A stretch of 64,000 nucleotides of DNA from Pandoraea terrae (GCF_902459695.1 NZ_CABPRZ010000014.1:62001-126000), one strand, 5' to 3'. Positions 1 to 8,768 are shown, numbered from the stretch's first letter. Numbers and translations: made by a program. The notes: generated by a model not told the origin, from the letters alone.

Positions 1-808
1 ATGCCACGACACCGACGCGCATCGGCACGTCCGCCGTGAACACGCTGCCGTAACCGATCGTGCTGCCGGCCGGAACCTCCTGGATGCCGATCAGTTCGGA
101 TTCAAGCGTCATTGTCGGTTTCAGGTCGAGACTCTCGGCGGTGACCGCCGTGCCCTTCGGCGACGACCCGTACAGCATGATGCCGGGACGAATCCACGCG
201 CCGTGAGCTTGCGGATGAAACAGCGTGGCCGCCGAGTTTGCGAGGCTGCGCTCGCCCGGCACGTCGCGCGCGCCACGCTCGAACGCTTCCATCTGGTACG
301 CGATGCCGCGCTCCCCGTCAGCGTCCGAGAAGTGCGTCATCAGCACGATCTGCCCCACCCCCGGGATGGTGCGCGCGCGTTCCCACGCGGCACGAAATCG
401 CTCGGGCGTGAAACCAAGCCGGTTCATGCCCGTATTCATCTTCAATTGGATGCCCAACGGCTTGCTCAAACGCGCAGTCTCGAGCATCCGCAGCTGTTCG
501 TCACTGTGAACGGTCGTCGTCAAACCGTACTTGTCGACGATCGCCAGGTCCGACGGCTCAAAGAACCCTTCGAGCAGGAGGATCGGACCGGCCCAGCCGA
601 GTTCGCGCAGGCGCACGGCTTCTTCGAGATCGAGCAGCCCGAAACCGTCGGCATCGCGCAGCCCCGGATAGGCGTGATCGATGCCATGCCCGTAGGCATT
701 GGCCTTGACGACAGCCCAGACCTTCGCATTCGGCGCGTGGCGACGGGCGACATCGAGATTGTGGGCAAGTGCGGAAGTGTGAATCGTGACTTTGATCGGA
801 CGCGGCAT
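1..808 (-). CDS. alr: Alanine racemase, C-terminus cut by window edge
   Basis: Cytoplasmic PLP enzyme interconverting L- and D-alanine, which supplies D-alanine for peptidoglycan. The frame runs leftward out of the window, so only the first 269 codons are present. The PLP-lysine motif [10 protein letters not shown] is intact (Lys35 forms the Schiff base), followed by barrel segments with [10 protein letters not shown] and RPGIMLYG. The second catalytic residue, a tyrosine normally in a GYADGY-type motif, would fall just beyond the left edge and cannot be checked. ATG at 808 gives the usual family N-terminus [17 protein letters not shown]. It diverges from lplT across a 361-bp gap. Confidence 0.95.
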   Translation of the reverse strand, partial: MPRPIKVTIHTSALAHNLDVARRHAPNAKVWAVVKANAYGHGIDHAYPGLRDADGFGLLDLEEAVRLRELGWAGPILLLEGFFEPSDLAIVDKYGLTTTVHSDEQLRMLETARLSKPLGIQLKMNTGMNRLGFTPERFRAAWERARTIPGVGQIVLMTHFSDADGERGIAYQMEAFERGARDVPGERSLANSAATLFHPQAHGAWIRPGIMLYGSSPKGTAVTAESLDLKPTMTLESELIGIQEVPAGSTIGYGSVFTADVPMRVGVVA

Positions 809-1169
809 GGCAAGCGGGTGGGAGAGACAAGGGGCCGGGCATATGACCCCGCGCACGGGGATCGGTTCAACGCACCGGCAGGCATAACGCATGCGCATAT
901 TTTCGTGTTATAAAGCCGTGCGCACAACTTGTTTTGCAATATTTATCCCGATCAAGAACAGCTGTCCCGGACAGCGGGCGAACGGGCGCCATCCATGGGG
1001 GTTTCATTGGCCGATCCATTGCCGGAATGACGGCAATTGATGCTATTTGCGCGCAAATTGGCCGGAAATCCCCCTGTGTTCAAGCCCGTTCGGGCGCCAC
1101 TGGGGCGCCACGGATACTTATAACCGAGACACGCACGCACGACGCCGCCCGGGATCGACTCGAGTACCG
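809..1169. promoter_or_regulatory. Divergent alr/lplT control region
   Basis: No gene is visible in these 361 bases. Seen directly: a perfect 14-bp palindrome ATTTGCGCGCAAAT at 1045-1058; a 9-bp direct repeat GGGCGCCAC at 1092-1100 and 1103-1111 (11 bp apart, one helical turn); and a -10-like TTATAA at 1118-1123, about 47 bp upstream of the lplT start. The repeat sits where an activator could bind for lplT. No convincing -35 hexamer pairs with the -10. Promoter and operator roles are inference. Confidence 0.35.
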
Positions 1170-2462
1170 ATGAAGAAAGGCTTTTACACCATCATGGCCG
1201 CGCAGTTTTTTTCGTCGCTGGCCGACAATGCATTACTCATCGCAGCTATCGCGCTCCTCAAGGACTTACACGCACCGCAGTGGATGACGCCGCTGTTGAA
1301 ACTGTTCTTCGTCCTGTCCTATGTGATCCTCGCCGCCTACGTCGGCGCCTTCGCCGATTCGATGGCCAAGGGCCGCGTCATGTTCATTACGAATACGATC
1401 AAGGTCGCCGGCTGCCTCATGATGCTGTTCGGCTCGCACCCGCTCCTCGCGTACGGTGTCGTCGGCTTCGGCGCCGCCGCGTATTCGCCGGCGAAGTACG
1501 GCATCCTGACGGAGCTGCTGCCGCCCGAAAAGCTCGTGGCGGCGAATGGATGGATCGAAGGACTCACCGTCAGTTCGATCATTCTCGGCACCGTCCTCGG
1601 CGGGGCCTTGATCAGCCCGCATATCTCCCACGCCATCCTGGCGCGCATGCCGGCCGTGATCACCTCGCCGGCGGCAGCGGCGATGATCGTCATCGTCGGC
1701 ATTTACGTCCTTGCAGCCCTGGTCAACCTGCGCATCCCCGACACCGGTGCACACTATCCGCGTCAGGAACACAATCCAATCAAGCTGGTCAGCGATTTCG
1801 CGGACTGTTTCATGACGCTATGGCGCGACAAACTGGGTCAGATCTCGCTTGCCGTCACGACGCTCTTCTGGGGCGCCGGTGCCACCCTGCAGTTCATCGT
1901 CCTCAAGTGGGCGGAAAAGGCACTCGGCATGACACTGTCCGAAAGTGCGTTGCTGCAGGCGGTATCCGCACTCGGCGTGGCCATGGGTGCCATGCTCGCG
2001 GCTGCGCGCATTCCGCTCAAACGGTCGTTGTCGGTATTACCGGTCGGCATCGCCATGGGGCTCGCCGTGATCGCCATGGCCTTCTTCTCGAAGGACCTGC
2101 TCACCTTCGGCGCGGACTGGAAGGTACCGCTGTATTTGGTCATCGCCTATATCTTCCTGATCGTGGTGGGCGCGCTCGCAGGCTTCTTCGTCGTGCCGAT
2201 GAACGCGCTGCTCCAGCATCGCGGCCACGTGCTGCTCTCGGCGGGCCACTCGATCGCCGTGCAGAATTTCAACGAGAACCTGTCGGTGCTCGTCATGCTC
2301 TGCCTCTACGCGCTGCTGATCTGGCTCAACGTCTCGGTCAATATCGTGATCGTGCTGTTCGGGCTGTTCGTGTCGGGGACGATGTGGCTCGTCATGAAAC
2401 GTCATCGGGCCAATCAGCGCATATTCGATTCGGTGGCGCTGATCGGCGAAGTCAAGCATTGA
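1170..2462 (+). CDS. lplT: Lysophospholipid transporter LplT
   Basis: Major-facilitator-type inner-membrane protein that flips lysophospholipids inward so they can be re-acylated. The 430-residue product is hydrophobic along its length with about 11-12 predicted membrane segments, and opens with the LplT-like MKKGFYTIMAAQFFSSLADN. E. coli LplT is about 397 residues, so this is slightly longer. ATG 1170 was chosen over an upstream in-frame start because it begins at the conserved N-terminus; the upstream extension is arginine-rich and not membrane-like. No Aas acyltransferase domain is fused to it. thiD starts 1 base after its stop, so the two genes are probably co-transcribed. Confidence 0.88.
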   Translation: MKKGFYTIMAAQFFSSLADNALLIAAIALLKDLHAPQWMTPLLKLFFVLSYVILAAYVGAFADSMAKGRVMFITNTIKVAGCLMMLFGSHPLLAYGVVGFGAAAYSPAKYGILTELLPPEKLVAANGWIEGLTVSSIILGTVLGGALISPHISHAILARMPAVITSPAAAAMIVIVGIYVLAALVNLRIPDTGAHYPRQEHNPIKLVSDFADCFMTLWRDKLGQISLAVTTLFWGAGATLQFIVLKWAEKALGMTLSESALLQAVSALGVAMGAMLAAARIPLKRSLSVLPVGIAMGLAVIAMAFFSKDLLTFGADWKVPLYLVIAYIFLIVVGALAGFFVVPMNALLQHRGHVLLSAGHSIAVQNFNENLSVLVMLCLYALLIWLNVSVNIVIVLFGLFVSGTMWLVMKRHRANQRIFDSVALIGEVKH

Positions 2463-2463
2463 T

Positions 2464-3279
2464 ATGAAGTCATCCATTCCCATCGCCCTGACGATCGCCG
2501 GCTCGGATTCGAGCGGCGGCGCGGGCATTCAGGCCGACTTGAAGACCTTTTCGGCGCTCGGCGCGTACGGTGCGAGCGTGATCACGGCGCTGACGGCCCA
2601 GAATACGCGTGGCGTGACCGACATCCACACGCCGCCCGCGCAATTCGTCACGGCACAGCTCGATGCGGTGTTCCAGGATCTCGACGTCGATGCGGTCAAG
2701 CTCGGCATGCTGGGCAACGCCGATATCGTGCACGCCGTTGCCGCGGCGCTGCGCCGTTACAAGCCGCGTTACGTGGTGCTCGATACGGTCATGCTCTCGA
2801 AAAGCGGCCACGCGCTGCTGTTGCCCGACGCCGTGGCAGCATTGCGCGACGAACTCCTTCCGCTCGCGGACCTGATTACACCGAACTTGCCTGAAGCAGG
2901 GGCGCTGCTCGGCGTCGCATCCGCCGAGGACGAAGCGGCCATGACGGAACAGGCCCAGGCGCTGCGCCAACTCGGCGCACGCAATGTCCTGGTCAAGGGC
3001 GGCCATCTGTCGAGCGCGGAAAGCCCCGACTGGCTGGTCAGCGATGCCGGCGTAACGCGCTTCCATGCCCCGCGCATCGCCGCACACAATACGCACGGCA
3101 CGGGTTGCACGTTGTCGGCCGCCCTCGCCGCCCTCAGGCCGCGCCGGGAAGACTGGCCAAGCACCGTGCGCGACGCGAAGGCGTATCTGAACGGCGCGCT
3201 GGCCGCCAGCGACCGCCTGCACGTCGGCCACGGCATCGGCCCCGTACATCACTTCCACGCGATCTGGCCGAAGGATTGA
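2464..3279 (+). CDS. thiD: Hydroxymethylpyrimidine / phosphomethylpyrimidine kinase
   Basis: Ribokinase-fold enzyme that phosphorylates HMP and then HMP-P to give HMP-PP for thiamine synthesis. The 271 residues match the family length. Seen: N-terminal substrate segment IAGSDSSGGAGIQADLKT (residues 11-28) and C-terminal anion-hole motif HGTGCTLSAA (211-220). It starts 1 base after the lplT stop and ends 21 bases from the convergent DUF1853 gene. No other thi gene and no TPP riboswitch is visible nearby, so this looks like a solitary salvage or biosynthetic kinase gene. Confidence 0.95.
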   Translation: MKSSIPIALTIAGSDSSGGAGIQADLKTFSALGAYGASVITALTAQNTRGVTDIHTPPAQFVTAQLDAVFQDLDVDAVKLGMLGNADIVHAVAAALRRYKPRYVVLDTVMLSKSGHALLLPDAVAALRDELLPLADLITPNLPEAGALLGVASAEDEAAMTEQAQALRQLGARNVLVKGGHLSSAESPDWLVSDAGVTRFHAPRIAAHNTHGTGCTLSAALAALRPRREDWPSTVRDAKAYLNGALAASDRLHVGHGIGPVHHFHAIWPKD

Positions 3280-3300
3280 GTTCGCGCAGGTGTTCGCCTG

Positions 3301-4458
3301 TCATTCGGCTGGCGCCGGCGCAATCGCCAGACGCGCCGCATCGCGCACACGTGCGCGTGCCGAGAGTTCGTCAATGCGGCGCACCGCGCGCTCACGCCAT
3401 CCCTGCGGCACCACGAAGCCACGATCGCGCTCGTGCCACTCGCCCGCCGGCGCAACGTCGGCATCGGCGCTCACCCTGCCGGCCGCATCGAGGCTGTCGC
3501 CAGCCCGGCGCAAGGCAACGATCAGGAGCGGCTCCGCCATCCCGCCCCTCGCTTCCATGTCCGCCCACAGACTTTCGATCCGCGCGTGCAACGCGGGCAG
3601 CGTGAGCGCCTCGTCGGCCGCGACGCGCGCCGGCGCAAGCCAACGCACGCGCGGCAGGACCGCCCAGGCCTCGGCAGCCGAGCCGTTCACTGCCCCGCTC
3701 GCCCACGCCCACCAGGTGTCCATGCCGGCCCACCAGCCGCGCCCATGACCGGGGGCGATCATGACCGGCACGCGCGACGCCTCGCCGAGCGGGTGGAACA
3801 GCCATCCTTTCAGATACGCTTGCGGCAGCCACGGTCCGGGCGCCGGCAATACGCTCCGGGCGGCATCGATGGTCGTCAGGCGCAATTGATGATCCAGCAG
3901 GCGCTCGACCTTGTCGGCGAGACTGTCGGCCAGATTCGGCCCAAGCCAATGAAATTGCAGCGCGCGTTCCGTCAGGGCGGATGCCGCTTGCGCCGGTGGC
4001 ACGTAGAGATAGAGTTTGACGGCCAACTCCCAATGCAGCAGCGCGGCATCGGCGTGGCGGCGCAGCAGGAAATCGCACTCGCCCAATGTCATGCCCCCGC
4101 GTCTCGCATCGCGGACCTGCAGGCCGGCGGCCAACAATTGGTGCTGGTGGTCCTGATCCAGGAAGAAATGCAGCAGGCGTTCCGCATAGCGCCCGAGCCG
4201 GGTGCGCTCACCGCCTGCGAGGAACCTTGCGAGCGGTTCGGGGGCGGCATCGAGCGCGAGCAATTGCGCTGCAATGGCTCGGTGGCTGTCGCCACCGGCA
4301 TGCCCGAGTGCCGCGGGAAACGCGCCGGCGTCCAGCAGATCGTCGGACAGCAGTAGCCACGCGAGGTCGCGCACTGGCGGCTCGCGCAGGGATTCGATCA
4401 GTCTTCGGCAGCGGTCCGTGTACAAATCGACTCGTAAGTGGCGCGGGCAAGGCACCAA
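3301..4458 (-). CDS. DUF1853 family protein
   Basis: Conserved cytoplasmic protein of unknown function. The 385-residue frame (up to) has the DUF1853 features I recognise: N-terminal PPVRDLAWLLLSDDLL, central HWELAVKLYLY, then LKGWLFHP and GRGWW. No signal peptide or membrane helix is seen. It overlaps the end of the upstream uracil-DNA glycosylase gene, which suggests translational coupling. The start is uncertain: the position given is a TTG codon (4456-4458). A GTG follows directly and another TTG lies 11 codons downstream; no ATG precedes the conserved PPVRDLAWLL segment. Function remains open; linkage to DNA repair and tsaB genes is the only context clue. Confidence 0.8.
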   Translation of the reverse strand: MVPCPRHLRVDLYTDRCRRLIESLREPPVRDLAWLLLSDDLLDAGAFPAALGHAGGDSHRAIAAQLLALDAAPEPLARFLAGGERTRLGRYAERLLHFFLDQDHQHQLLAAGLQVRDARRGGMTLGECDFLLRRHADAALLHWELAVKLYLYVPPAQAASALTERALQFHWLGPNLADSLADKVERLLDHQLRLTTIDAARSVLPAPGPWLPQAYLKGWLFHPLGEASRVPVMIAPGHGRGWWAGMDTWWAWASGAVNGSAAEAWAVLPRVRWLAPARVAADEALTLPALHARIESLWADMEARGGMAEPLLIVALRRAGDSLDAAGRVSADADVAPAGEWHERDRGFVVPQGWRERAVRRIDELSARARVRDAARLAIAPAPAE

Positions 4459-5294
4459 TCCGTCCAGGCCTTGGACTTGTCCGCCAAACTGCGTAGCAAA
4501 TAGGCCGGATGATAGGTCACGATCACCGGCACGCCTTCGTACTCATGCACACGTCCGCGCAAGCTGGCGATGCTCGCTTGCGAGCGCAGAATGCTCTGCG
4601 CGGCGAAACGCCCCATCACGACAATCACGCGAGGCTTGAGCAACGCCACCTGGCGCTTCAGATACGGCTCGCAACTGGCCACTTCCTGTGGCGCCGGATC
4701 GCGGTTATTCGGCGGCCGGCATTTGAGCACGTTGGCGATATAGACATTCTCGCCCCGTTGCAGCGCGACCGCACGCAACATATTGTCGAGCAGCTTGCCG
4801 GCCTGTCCGACGAACGGCTCGCCCTGCAAATCCTCTTGCTGTCCCGGCGCTTCGCCGACCAGCAGCCAGTCCGCACGGCGATCGCCGACCCCGAACACGG
4901 TTTGTGTACGTTTCTCGCACAATCCGCAGTCCCGGCAATTCGCAACGCGCTCGGCCAAGGCATCCCAATCGAGCGTGTCGAGCGACGGCCTGGCCTGCGC
5001 GGGCGCGTCAGCCTCCTGACGCATAATGGACCACAGTGCCGCGTCTGCCGCATCATCGGCGTCGTCGGACGCCCAGACCGGAAAGTCGTCCACGGGCCCT
5101 GCGGCGTCTGCGGGAACCGCCGTTTCAGGGGGCACCGCCGCTTCGCGGGGCATCGCCTCCAACATTGCAACGTCGTCGTCCGCCGCTGCGACGGCAACGT
5201 CCGCCACATCGGCAGCTGCCGCCGTGGCGCCGCCTTTGGCCCCCCAAACAGGCCAAAGCCCGAATTCTTCGAGAATCGGTTTAGGCCACGGCAC
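4398..5294 (-). CDS. Family 4-type uracil-DNA glycosylase ([4Fe-4S])
   Basis: Excises uracil from DNA to start base-excision repair. The 298-residue product has a catalytic domain from about residue 105: Cys120 and Cys123 (NCRDCGLC), Cys192 (LKCRPPNNR) and Cys208 have the spacing of the iron-sulfur ligands of family 4 UDG. GEAPGQQED (148-156) and HPAYLLR (262-268) are the active-site motifs. The GTG start at 5294 is supported by GGAG seven bases upstream; no ATG begins nearer the conserved N-terminus KPILEEFGLWPVWG. Residues about 19-100 are a low-complexity Ala/Asp-rich stretch, unusually long. The gene overlaps the rimI 3' end by 14 bp, so it is probably translated from the tsaB-rimI transcript. 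Confidence 0.92.
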   Translation of the reverse strand: MPWPKPILEEFGLWPVWGAKGGATAAAADVADVAVAAADDDVAMLEAMPREAAVPPETAVPADAAGPVDDFPVWASDDADDAADAALWSIMRQEADAPAQARPSLDTLDWDALAERVANCRDCGLCEKRTQTVFGVGDRRADWLLVGEAPGQQEDLQGEPFVGQAGKLLDNMLRAVALQRGENVYIANVLKCRPPNNRDPAPQEVASCEPYLKRQVALLKPRVIVVMGRFAAQSILRSQASIASLRGRVHEYEGVPVIVTYHPAYLLRSLADKSKAWTDWCLARATYESICTRTAAED

Positions 5295-5760
5295 GATCAA
5301 TCTCCCAGGACAAACGCATGACGATGGCATCCTCACGCCGGCCGTCGGCCGGATAATAGCCCTTGCGCCGGCCGATTTGCGCGAATCCGAAGCGTTCGTA
5401 AATGCGTAGCGCACGGCCGTTCGACGGACGCACTTCGAGCAAAATGCCGCCCATGCCGTCCGCACGCGCCACGCGCACGATCTCATTGAGCAGCATGACG
5501 CCGAGTCCGTTGCCCTGCAGGGCCGGTCTCACGCACACGTTGAGCAAGTGCGACTCGTCGACGACCGGCATCATCAGGAAGTAACCGAGCAACTCGCCAT
5601 TCACCGCGCGCAAGCACACGCCTTGATGCGCGGCGTCAAGGGAGTCGATGAAATTCTGTCGTGTCCAGGGAAACGGATACGCGATCTGTTCGATGGCGAC
5701 GACTTCATCGATGTCGTCGGCCGTCATCGGGTCGAAGTAATGGGCCCCCGTCTGCTGCAT
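5281..5760 (-). CDS. rimI: Ribosomal protein S18-alanine N-acetyltransferase
   Basis: GNAT-fold acetyltransferase that modifies the N-terminal alanine of ribosomal protein S18 using acetyl-CoA. The 159 residues contain the acetyl-CoA loop QGNGLG (82-87), the LEVRPSN strand (108-114) and the conserved Tyr in RIYERFGF, all typical of RimI. ATG at 5760 shares its first base with the tsaB stop (TGATG), a classic coupled arrangement; an in-frame TTG one codon earlier is less likely. The tsaB-rimI pairing is widespread in bacteria and supports the assignment. Its presumed substrate S18 is encoded at 48.8-49.1 kb in this window. Confidence 0.93.
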   Translation of the reverse strand: MQQTGAHYFDPMTADDIDEVVAIEQIAYPFPWTRQNFIDSLDAAHQGVCLRAVNGELLGYFLMMPVVDESHLLNVCVRPALQGNGLGVMLLNEIVRVARADGMGGILLEVRPSNGRALRIYERFGFAQIGRRKGYYPADGRREDAIVMRLSWEIDRAVA

Positions 5761-6494
5761 CAACGGCCCTCCTTCGTCGCTTGCCGTTCCGCCGTCGTTT
5801 GCGCCACCTTGTTGCGCACATAGAACGGCATCGCCTGATCCGCGGGAATCGCTTCCCCGCGCGCGAATGCGCGCGCCGCCAACACGGCCACCGACTGCGC
5901 ATGCGGCATGGCGTCGGGCATCACTGCACGCGCCTGCGCCGCGGCCGGCAGCCGGTCACCGAATGCCGCCGCCGCATTGCCCGCGAGCACAAAGGCGGTA
6001 TCGGGCGTCGGCACGCGCTGGGCGGCATCGAGCGCGGGCCCCTGCTGCGTCCGCCAGTCGCCTGACGATGCGTCCCAGATGAAATCAGCCCAGTAGGCCT
6101 CATCCATGCGGGCGTCGAGCGCGACAAGCACGCGATCGGCCGAAGGATCGCGATCACGCGCGGCTTCGGCGCAGGCCATCAGCGTGCCGACCGGCACCAC
6201 GGGCAATCCCGCGCCGAAGGCGAGGCCCTGGGCCACACCGCACGCGGTGCGCAAGCCGGTAAACGACCCCGGACCGGCGCCGAACGCAATCGCGTCGCAA
6301 TCCGCCAGGCGCAGGCCGGCCGATTCAAGCACTTCGCGCGCGGCGGGAAGAATCCGGGTACTGGAGACGGGCCCCGTATCGAGATGACGGGCGACGATGC
6401 GCGGCGCGCCGGGCACGGCGGGATCGTCACGGTACAGCGCGACCGAACAGAACTCGGTCGACGTGTCCAAGGCAAGAAGCGTAATCGAAGGCAT
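5760..6494 (-). CDS. tsaB: tRNA threonylcarbamoyladenosine biosynthesis protein TsaB
   Basis: ASKHA-fold partner of TsaD needed for the t6A modification at position 37 of ANN-decoding tRNAs. The 244-residue protein opens LLALDTSTEFCSVALY and carries the family motif GAGPGSFTGLR at 72-82. ATG 6494 gives the typical MPSITLLALDTST start. It is the first gene of a leftward set tsaB-rimI-UDG-DUF1853 whose members overlap by 1, 14 and up to 61 bp. Its upstream region is shared with the divergent helicase gene (462 bp). TsaD, TsaC and TsaE are not in the window. Confidence 0.93.
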   Translation of the reverse strand: MPSITLLALDTSTEFCSVALYRDDPAVPGAPRIVARHLDTGPVSSTRILPAAREVLESAGLRLADCDAIAFGAGPGSFTGLRTACGVAQGLAFGAGLPVVPVGTLMACAEAARDRDPSADRVLVALDARMDEAYWADFIWDASSGDWRTQQGPALDAAQRVPTPDTAFVLAGNAAAAFGDRLPAAAQARAVMPDAMPHAQSVAVLAARAFARGEAIPADQAMPFYVRNKVAQTTAERQATKEGR

Positions 6495-6634
6495 GCCGCT
6501 ATTGTAATCGGGAGCGCCCGTCCATGAGCACGACCCGAGCATCCATTGCCGCAAATCGGGGGTGTCCGAGGCGCGCCGAATCCAGAATGCGCCCCCGCCC
6601 GGTTCCGGCCTATTTCCCTCATCGAAATACCTAC

Positions 6635-6663
6635 GTGCACTTTTCCAGGATTCTATGTATAAT
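6635..6663 (+). promoter_or_regulatory. Candidate promoter of the DEAD-box helicase gene
   Basis: A perfect TATAAT lies at 6658-6663, with a weak -35 (GTGCAC, 6635-6640) 17 bp upstream. Transcription from here would start near 6670 and leave a leader of roughly 290 nt before the helicase ATG at 6957. Long leaders are typical of cold-induced helicase genes. The -10 match is seen; activity is inferred. Confidence 0.45.
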
Positions 6664-6743
6664 GCCCGCTTCGCCTTACGGGCACGTTGAAGTCGGTTCC
6701 GTGCGGCGAACATTGTTTGCGTTTTGCCCCAATCCAGTGATAG

Positions 6744-6801
6744 GCCGAAGTTTCGGCGCGACACCGCTGCCTCCTCTTATGAGGAACTCGAGGAAACTCG
6801 A
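6744..6801 (+). other. Three tandem hairpins in the helicase leader
   Basis: Three short stem-loops stand close together in the untranslated leader: GCCGA/TCGGC with loop AGTT (6744-6757), TCCTC/GAGGA with loop TTAT (6772-6785) and TCGAG/CTCGA with a GAAA tetraloop (6788-6801). All stems are perfect. They lie about 155-210 nt upstream of the helicase start codon. The rest of 6495-6956 holds no gene that I can support. A structured leader could be a target for autoregulation by the helicase; that is inference. Confidence 0.4.
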
Positions 6802-6956
6802 TGCGACCGGTACCCGCCCCGTGGCCTACGATTCGGAAGAAGATTCCGCTTTCTGCCCCATCCGCGATTTGCATCGATTTGATCCTGCTTGCGACGAATT
6901 GGGTTTGCCGATTGGCGCCAACGCCTTAAGAAACCCCTCACTTCGCAAGAGGACTC

Positions 6957-8768
6957 ATGGAACAGCATTCCAAGCTGTCTGCCATCGCGCAGACGTATTT
7001 CGATTCGTCCGAAGAAAACACCACCCAAGCGGCCCCCCAGGCTGAAACCGTTGCGCCGGCGCCCACGGGCCCCACGTTCGCCGAACTCGGCCTGAACCCC
7101 GCCATCCTGACGGCGCTGACCGCCGCCGGTTACACGAACCCGACGCCGGTGCAACAGCGCGCCATTCCGTCGGCGCTCGCCGGCCGCGACCTGCTCGTGT
7201 CGAGCCCGACCGGTTCGGGCAAGACGGCAGCTTTCATGCTGCCGGCCATCCACCGCTTTGCGGAAATGCAAGCCAACGGCGAGATGAACCGTGCTCCGGC
7301 GCATCCGCGCAACGAACCGGCCGCGCCTGGCGAAAAGCCGCGCAAGGGCCAACGGGTTCGCCGCGCGCCGGCAAAGCCGCTGCTGCTCGTGCTGACACCG
7401 ACGCGTGAACTGGCCCAGCAGGTTTCGACCGCCGCCGATACGTACGGCCAGCAACTGCGCCGCCTGAAGTGCGTCAGCATTCTGGGCGGGATGCCCTACC
7501 CGCGCCAGCTGGAAATGCTGGCCAAGCAACCCGAGATCATCGTGGCCACGCCGGGCCGTCTGCTCGACCACATCTCGAGCGGCAAGATCGACCTGTCGTC
7601 GCTGCTGATGCTGGTGCTCGACGAAGCCGACCGCATGCTGGACATGGGCTTCATCGACGACATCCAGACGATCGTCGACGCCACGCCGGCCACGCGTCAA
7701 ACGCTGTTGTTCTCGGCCACGATCGACGGCCGCATGGGCGAAATCACCCGCCGCCTGCTGCGCGATCCGGAAACCATCGAGATCAAGGCGGGCAACGACC
7801 AGCGCGCGAACGTCAACATCGAACAGATGCTGCATTACGTCGACGACCGTGCCCACAAGGACCGTCTGCTGACCCACCTGCTGGGCAACGACGCGCTTGA
7901 CCAGGCCATCGTATTCACGTCGACGAAGCGCGATGCCGACCAGATCGCCGATCAGCTCGAGCAAGCCGGCTTCGATAGCGCCGCGCTGCACGGCGACATG
8001 CCGCAAGGTGTGCGTAACCGTACGCTGCGCGCCCTGCGCGAGCGCAAGGTCCGCGTGCTGGTCGCCACCGACGTCGCCGCGCGCGGTATCGACATACCGG
8101 GCATCACGCACGTGTTCAACTACGATCTGCCCAAGTTCGCCGAAGACTATGTGCACCGTATCGGCCGTACCGGCCGTGCCGGCCGCCGTGGCGTCGCCGT
8201 GAGCCTTGCCGCCCACGGTGAAGTCGGCGCCGTGCGCCGCATTGAACGCTATACGCGCCAGCCGTTGCCGGTGAACATCGTCGTCGGTTTCGAACCGCGC
8301 CGTTCCACGCCGAAGTCGGTGCCGGGCGGCAAGCGTCCGGGCGGCCCGGGTCGTGGCGGTCCGCGCCATGGCCAGGGCGGTGGCGGCCGTTGGCAAAGCG
8401 GCAACCGTGACGGCAATGGCTATCAAGGCCAGCGCTCGTTCGGCGGCCCGAAGCCGAGCGGCAACCCGTTCGGCGGCGAGCGCCGTGAAGGCTTCAGCCA
8501 TGGCGGCAACACCGACCGTTTCGACCGCGGCACGCGTTCCATCGACGGCAACCGTCAAGATCGTCCGGCGCGTCCGTTCGAAGGCGGCCAGCGTCAGGAC
8601 AACGGCGGCTTCCGTACGGAAGGCGGCTATCGTCAAGACCGCGGCACGCGCTCGTTCGAGGGCGGCCAACGTCAGGACCGCGGCGGCGAGCAGCGCTCAT
8701 TCGGCAACCGCGGCAACGGCGGCGGCAGCAGCTACGGTTACGGCAACAAGTCGAATCGCCGCGGCTGA
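6957..8768 (+). CDS. DEAD-box ATP-dependent RNA helicase, RhlE-like with RGG-type tail
   Basis: Unwinds RNA duplexes in ribosome assembly, RNA decay or cold adaptation. The 603 residues carry the full motif set: Q motif region 41-66 (FAELGL...PTPVQQRAIP), Walker A SPTGSGKT (83-90), TPTRELA, VATPGRLLDH, DEAD at 222-225, SAT (253-255), then helicase-C motifs VATDVAARGIDIP and HRIGRTGRAGRRG. A basic insertion of about 30 residues (110-140) separates motifs I and Ia. From about residue 435 the tail is Gly/Arg/Gln-rich with repeats such as FEGGQRQDRGG, probably an unstructured RNA-binding extension. RhlE and DeaD/SrmB names are both possible; RhlE-like seems closer. It ends at a strong shared terminator. 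Confidence 0.93.
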   Translation: MEQHSKLSAIAQTYFDSSEENTTQAAPQAETVAPAPTGPTFAELGLNPAILTALTAAGYTNPTPVQQRAIPSALAGRDLLVSSPTGSGKTAAFMLPAIHRFAEMQANGEMNRAPAHPRNEPAAPGEKPRKGQRVRRAPAKPLLLVLTPTRELAQQVSTAADTYGQQLRRLKCVSILGGMPYPRQLEMLAKQPEIIVATPGRLLDHISSGKIDLSSLLMLVLDEADRMLDMGFIDDIQTIVDATPATRQTLLFSATIDGRMGEITRRLLRDPETIEIKAGNDQRANVNIEQMLHYVDDRAHKDRLLTHLLGNDALDQAIVFTSTKRDADQIADQLEQAGFDSAALHGDMPQGVRNRTLRALRERKVRVLVATDVAARGIDIPGITHVFNYDLPKFAEDYVHRIGRTGRAGRRGVAVSLAAHGEVGAVRRIERYTRQPLPVNIVVGFEPRRSTPKSVPGGKRPGGPGRGGPRHGQGGGGRWQSGNRDGNGYQGQRSFGGPKPSGNPFGGERREGFSHGGNTDRFDRGTRSIDGNRQDRPARPFEGGQRQDNGGFRTEGGYRQDRGTRSFEGGQRQDRGGEQRSFGNRGNGGGSSYGYGNKSNRRG

